From Trichoplax adhaerens (taxonomy: Eukaryota; Placozoa; Uniplacotomia; Trichoplacea; Trichoplacidae): a stretch of DNA of 64,000 nucleotides. Positions 54,792 through 64,000 of the stretch are shown here, piece by piece. The stretch lies in NCBI RefSeq assembly GCF_000150275.1, contig NW_002060944.1, forward strand, positions 5,741,102 through 5,805,101. Reading direction: 5' to 3'. The position numbers were made by a program, and so were the translations under genes. Below the pieces are notes generated by a model, which worked only from the letters and a program-made list of their open reading frames with translations, did not search any database and was not told the DNA's origin. Position 1 is the first letter of the stretch. Every line of letters starts with the position of its first letter.

Positions 54792-57700
54792 ATGGATATT
54801 ACCGTGACAGAACCTGAGAAAAGAGTGGTCAATACCGACATGCTAAAAGATACTTTTATGGTCTATCTAGTCCAAACAAAGTACAGTATATAATCTACAT
54901 ATGCAATATAGCTCCATCATCTAACTAGAATTATTATGAACTCGTGGTTCTACGCGTTCTATTTGACATAGAAAGAAAATTTTACTTTAATTAGAAAGTT
55001 TCGTGATCGTTTACCGCTACTATCGAAATTTCAATTCCCTTACATCAGCTTAATCTATCAACCGAGAAATAATTTAATGACACTATCTCTGCATTGCCAT
55101 TGCAGAACAAATTGTAGTCAATTACTAATGTAGTAAACGAATTAGCACGTATCTAGCGTATAATTTTAGTATAATACTTTGATTAGATGCACGGGCCATG
55201 GAGGACCTGACGATTTCGAGAAAGGAACTCACTCTGTTTGGAGACGTTATAGTGAATTCGATCTGTTGCGAAATTATTTTAACGTAACTTACCCATACGT
55301 AAGTTTATCATTTTTTCTACCTATTGATTGAATATAAATATATAGAAAATTGATAAATGCAATTTGTAAAGAGCAGACGAAACTATTACTCTAAATCTGC
55401 CTATAAGGATTCTCTTATAATTGTACTGACTTCTACTCAAATATAATTTAGATTATTATCCCACCTATACCGGAGAAGAAGGTAGGGCAATCAAGATTTA
55501 TCTTAATAAATGACTGACTACCATAAATTCAATTTAAATCGCCATTATACTAAAGTTGTATCATAACGTCGATAACTGTTTACGCGCGTCAAAGAAATAC
55601 ATATAATCTCTTTCTTGGCTTATTTTTATAACGTCTAAGTTACCATCGTTTCATATGAGCTGGAAAAATATCACTACAGACACATTCGATCAAGATTTTA
55701 TTGAGAGAAGGAGAAGCGGTCTTGAGGTAGCGTTTACTGTGATTCGAAAATAGCAACTTACCCCACTTTGTTACGATTCAAAAATGATAATTATCAAATC
55801 ATAACATCAAGATTTATCATTTTCATTTAATATCTAACCATGCTCCTCCTATACGAAGGCATTCCTTCATCGTGTAGCACAACATCCAACTCTATGTCAA
55901 GATAGAATTTTTCACTCTTTCTTACAAAAGGTCAGCGTTATTTTCTACATCAAAATCATATTCTATCAATCTTCGATTATCGTTACTGTAGCTGAATGAT
56001 TATTATTCCTTACTTGCATCATCACCTTGTTAATGTATTACAGGAAGAAGGCTGGAAAGAAGTCATTCAATCAACTAACTTTCAATCAAAAGTAAGTGCG
56101 AAAGCTACAATGATTTATGGAAACATTCGATAACCTTTTATTTTAAAGCTATGTTATACTAAACTAAATAATAAGTTCACTTTCTCAACTACTTAACAAA
56201 TCAATTTAATTTCATACAGGCTGATAGTCGCATTCATAAGTTAAATTCCTACTTCAGAGTACAACGAGTTGACAAGTAAGGATTGAAATATTGTTGAGTT
56301 TAAGTATTAACTACCTGTATAATTTCAAAGAATGGAAAGAAAAATTATTTGAATTTGTCTCTATAATCTCATAAATTGCATTGAACTATTGCGTTGTATT
56401 ATATAATTAATATCTTTTGAGTTGTTTAATATTGATTATATTCAATTAAACGGGTTAAACATGATCTAATATATCAAATATCTTGATATTAATTTATTGA
56501 AAAAGGAAACATTGTACTCAGCAGTTTATCTAGATTTTAATATATATTAGAAACTATATCATTTATTGTCTATCAAGCCTGGTAATATCTAACGTTAATC
56601 AGAATAGATTAGAACCGATCAATTATATCATATAATGTGCTGTAATATAAGATTGAAAGGAAGATTTTGTACTTGATGTTGGACTTTTCTATTACAGGCG
56701 ATTCGGTGATTTGAGGCATTATGCGGATAACCTTCATAATAATATTGCTGCAATCCTTCGAATTCGCCATGTAAATTGCGAATAATTATAATTAAAACAT
56801 GAGAATCAATAGAGCTCTAGTTATGCTAAGATTTAATAAGTTTAATGTATATTGGTTTTAACAACGAGTATTAATGTATGGTATCTTATGAATTTATCAT
56901 CGCTCAAAACTCTGTAGAGAATGGTCAATTCGGTATTTTTCATTTATAAAGGCCATCGTCATTATGGCTCTATGTTTAGGTAAAATACACAAATAGAGAA
57001 CTCTATAAAAGTTTTAATTTTAGCCAAAATCGTTATCGCATAACTGATTACTACTTGCTCTTACCTTTCCAGTGATTGGGCTTCCATGGAACCAGAAATG
57101 GTCTCATCTTTGCATACGGTGGCAAGAACGATGGCTAGGTTTCTTACTCTCGATATTTGATAAACTTGGACTTACTTTAGCTAGATTTATACTAATTTCA
57201 TAATCATACGCAAATTCCTTCCTATCAATATTATTTTGTTATAGAGAACAGATGACTAACTAATCACTCTATCATATTTTATATTTCGTAGCTTTTCTGA
57301 TTCAATTACCGGCGTTTTGGAGGACGAGGAGCTAAACTTCCATGATTTACTTAAGGAATATATGTTATATGCGGATTCGATCAGGTCTTTTTGTCGATCA
57401 TTATTGACTTGATCTACAAGTAAGATCACGTTATGACATTTAACATTTTTCATGCTATAATGACCAGGAGTATCACCAAAAAACATGAAATTCTCCAGTT
57501 TGAAATCGAACGTAGTGAAGAAGCATTAGTAAACAAAAGGAAATTAAGGGATGAAAGTGGCCTATCTGTATGTTGATAACATTAATCAGTATTATATCTT
57601 TTTTGTCAACTGCATTGTAATTATAAGAGTTTAAATTTTAAATATGGCTATAATATTCATCGATGGATATCATACAAGGCTGATAATAAAATATTGACTA

Positions 57701-58923
57701 ATTATCAATCATAGCAGTCAAAATCTTCATCTTCAACATCAGATAATGTAAGCCAACCTGATGAAGATGCCGAGCAACAAGATGAGCATTCAAGTGAAGA
57801 TAGCGAAGAGCAAAAGCAATCAACGGGCCCAGAAGATGAATCGTCCCAATCAGTTGCTGTAAGATTACTTAAAAAAATCACCAATAATTTTAATCGCTCA
57901 TCGTAATCTATATTTGCTCGCATAATTAAAATATTGACTTCATAGAGGCTAAAACTCAATAGCTTCATTAACACTTAGCTATGATTTAATTCTTTTACTG
58001 GTGTCTAACCCTTTTCATTGCGATCACTACTTGCACTAAGAATTACTTTATTTAGCTACATTACATTTTTATGCAGCATTTTTAATATTAGACCCGCAAA
58101 TCATCATATCCCATGATGTATAATAATGCTTAAATTTGTTACCGACGAGAGCTATTCCTTGTGCAATGTACTGCATATTCTAATCTTTTTTGCTCTCATA
58201 AAGCAGTTCATCAATTCTACCAATTTACCCATCCTTCTATCAGTCACTCATTATATCATTATTACTATTAGAATGTACATGCAGAAATTTCGACAATATA
58301 TTACATCTAAAAATTTTATATCTTTAATTAAAGCAAAAACCTCGGTCAGCCATGGTTAGTAATGTAGTTGGTGGAATTGGTAAAGTTAGCCGTGGTTTTG
58401 GCTCAGTTAGGCGTAAGGTTCAAAATAAAGTTTTCGGCGAAGACGCACCTGAGATTAAGGAAAATAAACTAAAGGCTATAGATGATAACATCAAAGAATT
58501 AGAAAAGACGCTAGATGAACGTCGACTAGAAGCCAAGTAATAAATTAATTTGATTCACAACTTTTTGAACCTTCGTAATGTCTGGAATTTTTTGGGATTT
58601 ATTGTCCAAAGTGTTTTATCCTTTCTACTTGGCATTAAATCTTAAGTTACTTTGTTGTTTTATAATAACTTCAATTATTAGAAATTTTGGCGAAAAAGCG
58701 AACGAAGATTTAGAAAGGTTTTATTTGCAGAGAGATAACGATATACGAGAACTTTTAATGAATTATGTCAGCATGCAAATTGATGTTTGCAAGAAGGCAA
58801 GTTAAATGGACAGTTACTTAGTCTTTTGACTCTTGATCTGCGTTATTTAATTTCCATTCTTTCCCTCTAAAATAGGGTCTTATAACATGGCAAGTCATGA
58901 AAGAATCATTTGGCTCTTTATAA
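54792..58923 (+). CDS. SNX4: SNX4, PX-BAR sorting nexin
   Basis: PX-BAR protein that recycles cargo from early endosomes and supports autophagy. Sixteen exons: 54792-54880, 55187-55298, 55452-55481, 55640-55726, 55859-55930, 56044-56091, 56220-56275, 56698-56770, 56918-56979, 57073-57138, 57292-57384, 57468-57567, 57715-57858, 58334-58536, 58682-58796, 58876-58923, 465 aa (human 450). The PX domain runs from ITVTEPEKRV through WRRYSEFDLL (about 48-57), IIIPPIPEKK, DQDFIERRRSGLE and AFLHRVAQHPTLCQDRIF. The BAR region includes DKRFGDLRHYADNL, VYK-like FIYKGHRHYGSMF, GVLEDEELNFHDLLKEY, TKKHEILQFEIER and MNYVSMQIDVCKK. A Ser/Asp/Glu-rich insert (about 297-344) sits within BAR. The last intron starts GCAAGT rather than GT. 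Paired phases fit across all 15 introns. Confidence 0.95.
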
Positions 58924-59532
58924 ATCATATAAAGCTGTTAAAAATACGGAAGGAAATATAGTAAATGCAATTAGTTATCCTTATTATACTCGTATGATCG
59001 AAAAAATCTGTCTAGCGATTGATTACAATAATGGTATTTGTTGTTTTTTTATCAAGTTAGCAATTTTATTGAAATTGATATTAATCTAGCTAAGCAGTAG
59101 CTCAGTTTGAATCTATATACAGATGAGTTCGATAGATGAATTTTCCATAAATCGTATATTTTGTGTAAAACATCATCGTAATCTAAACGCACGCAATATA
59201 TCAAATGGTACACACTAAAAATGCTGCTTAAGGCTGAAGCTGTGAAGCCATTATAAATACTATAAATTGAAGGCAAATACGTTTGATGCCTACAAAATAA
59301 TCAGAATGGATGCCAACAGTATACAGATTCATTTAGAGACTTTCTAAGTATAAAACTACCAATTTAAACATTTGTTTATTATAGAACTTACTTTTATAAT
59401 CCATTCAATCTTACTAATTGTGACAAGAATAAAATTACTATTAGAAATTCGTCATCAGAAGCAGATTATTATTATACATTGTACATACGAATGCAATAAT
59501 TCAAAAATATACTGTTACTATTTAATTCCAGT
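58924..59532. other. Spacer between convergent SNX4 and TIMELESS
   Basis: About 600 bp between stop codons. AT-rich, nothing else recognised. Confidence 0.6.
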
Positions 59533-62500
59533 TCAATCGTCATCATCACTATCTAATATTTGCCGTAATTTTTTCTTCCTTTTCATCATTATTCTCTCAT
59601 TGTCGGAGTCGTTACTTGCATCTCGCTTAATTGTATTTACATCATCTTCCATCTCTTCCTCGTTGCTACTTGAATCATCGCTCATAAATGATTTCGGGAA
59701 ATTTATTTCTTCAATGATTTCACGTTTCTCAATCGGGTTAATATTCTTTGAATTTATATTGTCTAATTCTTAATAACACAGTAACAAAGCAAAAAGTAAT
59801 AATTACAAAGATGTGATTCACTTTCCTTCTATCCAAATGGTAGATTATAGCTACTTATGGAGTAAAAGACAATATTTTACAATTAGGGCTTAGAAAACCT
59901 TGTATTATGGTAGACTTTAAAGACTCCAACTTCTTAGTTGAATAACTAGATGGAATATACCAAATAATATCCTAATAAAGATAACAACGCATTGGTTACT
60001 ATCAGTTTGTTACAACATATATGGCAAGATACAATGGAATATAATCGGTATAATTACATCTTCATCGAATCTGCTTAAGAATCCAATAAAATATAACAAT
60101 TCTTGGGTAACTGCGCTTTTAAATATTTCTTCGTTATTGGTAATAATTGATTCAAGATCAATTTCATCTTGATTTTCTATGATTCGACAATTGTTTTCAT
60201 AATAATATAATTATGCTGCAGAATCTAATAATTTGAAATACGAGTATATGTATGCATCCCGCACCTCCTTGTTTTCGTGTAGTAATTGCAAACTGAAGAC
60301 ACTGTACCACAGCATCGATGACTTCTTTATTTACTAAATCACCCAAAAATTATTTCATATATCAGCTGATGTTATTTAATTTGGCAACAAATTCTAGCAT
60401 TTCTCAAGTCGACGTATGTATGTTGCCTAACATAAAAATGTAGAACACCTTACCTGTTGTAATAACATCATTTATTAAATCATGCAACTCTTCTACGTCA
60501 ACATCTGCATCTTTATCAGTTTGTTGGTCTTCAATTTCGTATTCTTCCAATGATTCATGGTTAAACTAAAAAAAAACACTATCAGTTTGCTCACAAAGCC
60601 TATCAGTATCACATCGAGTGAATAGTAGGTATTGGTAAGCACGAACTTCTCGTCCAGGAACAGGTGCACTTTTCTTTCGTTTTCGAAGTCGGTCACGATC
60701 AGTAACAGTACCTGACGTTAACAATTTCCTTCGTATCTGTTTAAATGAGGTTACATACGCATATAAGTAGATCAAATTTGGTATATACAGTATGCAGTTC
60801 GGTGTAACAAGAACCAAAAGTCAGATGCTAATATTTTAAGCAAACATGTGACAGCTAACCTGAGCCCTGCCCTTGTCGCTAAATTCCACAAATTCGCTCA
60901 ATATATTACCGATAATATCTATAACGTGACAATAGCATTTACTACGTTAGTTTTACCTGCATTGGTTGAGAAACAATGCAGGTTTAATTGTATTAATCAG
61001 TAATTTTACTAACCGTCAGAATCTTCGTGTTTTCGATACAATTCGATTAATTTACTTTCTTCCTCTTCGGACCAAAAGCCTTTTGTTTTACGTTCCTCCT
61101 TCTCTTTACTACGATACACGAGAGTAACATACTGTATTACAAGATAATAAAAAAATCCATTTCAGTCATAACAAGTTACCTTAAACTTCCATAGCCTTCA
61201 GTAATTTCGTAACAATCGCCAGCACTTTTCCAAAACAAAGTCTCAACGTAAACGACGGGATTTGATTTTGTCGTTTCAAAAAACCGCGACAATATATAAT
61301 TTACGAAGGTAACCAGCTCCTATCACGAGAATATAAACAAAATACACATTAAGTACTCTTTGGATAATTTTTCGAAATTTAAAAATTTTGATAATTATAT
61401 TATTGACCTTATATCTGTCCAATGGTGGTTCACTTAATATTTTATTGAATATTAAGAAAAGTCTTAATTGGTATAGCATTGCATGCATGCGGAAATCATG
61501 CGCAATGCGGTAGAACCATTTTACGATATAATGATTTACTGAATCATCATTTTTATCATAGGTTGATAATAAATCGACATAATGCCTTAGGACCTTCGAA
61601 CTAGTGAACCTACAAAGAATTAGATTAAAAAATAAATGGGTGAATTTTTAGTCGAGCTAAGTCTACTAGATATGTTAATAGCTGTACTTTTTCAAATAGT
61701 TCATTAGGTTAAAATTTTTTTCGACTCCGTTTTGTAAAACAAAGTCTTCCTCTAAAATAAGTGGTAAAATCATAAAAGTTACATTAGACAAAGCATTATA
61801 ATCATTAGGTTTAGTACTGGTAACAACAGCAATACGAGTATACAACCTTCAGAGCTTGAAATATCTTTCGCCTTGTTTTCTATTGCATAGTCGAATGAAA
61901 ACGTTTTACAATTCAGTCAGTGTCGGTCTTTTAATAGACGATCGATTTCATAGTAATACTAATTTTGATTGAAAGTACAGTAATAGTATACCTTTTGCTA
62001 TATAAATATTTTTAAGGCATAATAATTCTTCTTCGTTATTTGCATTATTTTGTCCAAAGTCTTCAACTTTATCGGGTAGTTTATTTCTGCAAATTCTCAA
62101 AGTAGCTATAGCTTCACTATAGCGGCTTTCAACTAAACAGTTCCTGATTTCTTCCTTGGCAGCGCCACTAAATTAAAGAATGGCATGAGCACTCGTGTAA
62201 TAGCTTCCTAGTTTTTACAACAGCACTATACGGTACGTCCACAATCAAATTCAGTTATCCAGATAAAGCTTACGGTAATTCAGAAATAGGCACACCATCC
62301 AAGGCTGGAATGAATATTTCAAGATTCTCAAAAGTTGATAAGGTATGAGTGATCTCTTTCGATAGGTTTTCCCATTCAGCAGTCAACTGCTTAGAGGCTG
62401 TATTAATAGAGAGGACAGAATATTAACACTATAATAGGTTGATGATAGGGAAAATTTTTCTACCGGAATCTTTCTTTGACTTCTTTTTCATTTTTCTTTT

Positions 62501-63950
62501 TTTCTCCTGAGAATATGTGTGTTGTAATATGAGCAATATTATTAAAAATTTTATAAAATTTTTTTAGCCGCTTCCGGGCAAATAAACAAGGTATAAAAAG
62601 CGAACATAACGAAATTGCATTACAATTCGAATATACCTTAACCATTACTTGACCATTTTTAGAGCATTGTTTTTCAATCATCTTTAAATATATATGAGTG
62701 ACCGTAATAATTTCCATCAGATATGATCTGGGATAAAATAATCAAGATAAGTATTTAAATAATGGTGCCACGGTCTTCACTTCACCAATAGAGAAGTAAG
62801 ATATACACGTAGCAAACATACCTCGTTTGCCTAGTTGGATCATATTTTGTTAGCAGCATAAGTGGTATCTCTCGGAATTCAGGCATATATAATATATTGC
62901 CTAAAAATTTGAAGAGACACTATTATAGCACGTTTATAAAAAAATCAATCGCATTACTTTTTATTACTTTTTATAATTTTCGCATTCTCATTAAGACAAT
63001 GATCTTCAATTTGTTCCATAGCTATAACGTTAAGAAGCAACTCCTTGTAAGCACTGACGACATAGTGCATCCTGTTAGGAAGAGACGTAAATATTCATTA
63101 TGATATATACCAATATATATATATATATATTATTACACTTTAGCAACTGCTAAGTATGACATTCTTGTTATGCAATATGTAGTCTTACCGTCTAGCCCAT
63201 GGAATACTATCTTCCTTATTACTTATTAGCCCGTCATAGGCATTATAAATATTTTGGCAAGTAAAATGGAATATTGGCATTGATAACGTCTCACTAAGGT
63301 AAAAAAGGTAGATATAAGATTATCTTGGCCTATTTGCAACCTAAGGTGTTCTATATAACACAGAGCGTCAGATTGTCAACCTAATTAATGCCACTTGAAG
63401 TGATTTATGGCGATTAAATTCCATGAAAAACCTAAAATGTAACGATATTACGTTTCGGGATAAAATACCTATTTCAAACCTGATCAGAAATTGCTAAAAA
63501 AATCCTATAATAAATCCTACTTCATCATCTTAAAGTAATATGTTTCGTCATTTTGCTGGGATTTGTTATGCATCAATTTATTCTATTAAATTTAGTAGAA
63601 TATTAATGAAGAGTAGATGTGATATTAGATCCTAAAGTTCTTCTAATTCGAAAACAGACACAGAAGAACAAAAAATCATTCTACTTACACGAACGTTATT
63701 CATCAAGGAATTATAGCAATAATCCAAAAATTGAACGCAAAATGTTTTAAGGCTCAACCTATACAAATCCAGAAAATTTTTAAAGAAATTTATAATAAAG
63801 TGTGTAAATGTTTACCAAAAGCCTAAGGCTGGTTATAATACCTTATTACTAATGGTGATTCACGAACTCTCGCATGCTCCACGGCTGGAAGTTTCCTTTT
63901 AGGAACTCGAGGAATGCTCTTATTGCAATCAAATGACATCTTTTTGGCAT
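59533..63950 (-). CDS. TIMELESS: TIMELESS, C-terminal two thirds (gene continues past the right edge)
   Basis: TIMELESS/Tof1 replication-fork protection protein (partner TIPIN). Twenty-two exons 5'-3': 63842-63950, 63689-63758, 63521-63555, 63381-63431, 63189-63293, 62968-63071, 62822-62900, 62637-62727, 62464-62506, 62274-62397, 61992-62167, 61688-61751, 61408-61609, 61180-61319, 61014-61108, 60860-60918, 60647-60736, 60454-60565, 60265-60333, 60058-60176, 59899-59971, 59533-59768 (stop), 748 codons plus a split one. Landmarks: IPRVPKRKLPAVEHARVRES, FLDYCYNSLMNNV, MHYVVSAYKELLL, NILYMPEFREIPLMLL, HIYLKMIEKQC, KNFNLMNYLKKF, YIVKWFYRIAHDFRMHAML, ETLFWKSAGDCYEITEGYGS, WSEEEESKLIELYRKHEDS, acidic tail QILDSDDDD. 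Roughly 300 N-terminal residues lie outside. One Myb-like segment of the vertebrate protein is absent. Confidence 0.95.
63112..63131. repeat. TA microsatellite in a TIMELESS intron
   Basis: Uninterrupted ATAT run of about 20 bp between two TIMELESS exons. Confidence 0.9.
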
Positions 63951-64000
63951 CTATATCACAAATATGTTACTATGCATATGACATTGTCCTAGACATGTAG

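Noticed and set aside
60566-60646. Extension of the TIMELESS RKRKKSAPVPGRE exon through VRAYQYLLFTRCDTD
   Set aside because: A phase-0 donor after GRE and the long T-tract acceptor before FNHESLEEY give a typical 81-bp intron, while the extension only runs into a stop.
63505-63520. Apparent 16-nt GT-AG intron (gtaggatttattatag on the minus strand) in TIMELESS that restores a frame reading YYFKMMKIFLAISDQ
   Set aside because: A normal intron of about 90 bp from the same donor to the acceptor before 63431 gives FFMEFNRHKSLQ, which fits the TIMELESS family better and also supplies the correct phase for the following SETLS exon.

Overview
The window looks like nuclear DNA of an early-branching animal. 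It is AT-rich, every recognisable gene but one is split by mostly short introns (about 70-500 bp), with a few first introns of 1-2.3 kb, and the gene set is animal-type (SIRT7, STRAD, LZTFL1, a FYCO1-type FYVE-GOLD protein, ATPSCKMT, TMEM186, KDEL receptor, eIF4B, SNX4, TIMELESS, TELO2). Gene density, intron style and one type II fucosyltransferase-like gene fit a placozoan (Trichoplax/Hoilungia type). That is inference, because no species marker is present. All gene models were rebuilt by hand from splice sites, reading-frame continuity and recalled family consensus, without any search.

Layout. 1-1443: the 3' end of TELO2 (+), tail to tail with TMEM186 (-, to 2924). 4155-7782: complete SIRT7 (+, 11 exons). 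8686-11873: KDEL receptor (-, 3 exons, first exon 2.3 kb away). 15038-15998: an unrecognised small 4-exon gene (+). 18659-19738: ATPSCKMT-type lysine methyltransferase (+). 21793-24783: LZTFL1 (+), convergent with an intronless fucosyltransferase-like gene (-, 26970-28403). 32449-34958: STRAD pseudokinase (-, 10 exons). 36950-41727: a PH-RCC1 protein resembling plant PRAF proteins (+). 42805-46120: eIF4B (-, 8 exons). 47225-52648: coiled-coil/FYVE/GOLD protein (+). 54792-58923: SNX4 (+, 16 exons, one GC-AG intron). 59533-63950 and beyond: the C-terminal two thirds of TIMELESS (-).

There is no operon-like or pathway clustering. Several genes belong to shared cell systems: replication/checkpoint and nuclear regulation (TELO2, TIMELESS, SIRT7), endosome, autophagy and secretory sorting (FYVE-GOLD protein, SNX4, KDEL receptor), mitochondrial assembly and modification (TMEM186, ATPSCKMT) and cilium trafficking (LZTFL1). 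The non-coding third is dominated by one dispersed palindromic word family (GTACAGTAC / TACTGTA), which forms dense arrays in intergenic DNA and long introns. A roughly 130-147 bp minisatellite of seven copies lies between the divergent STRAD and PH-RCC1 genes.
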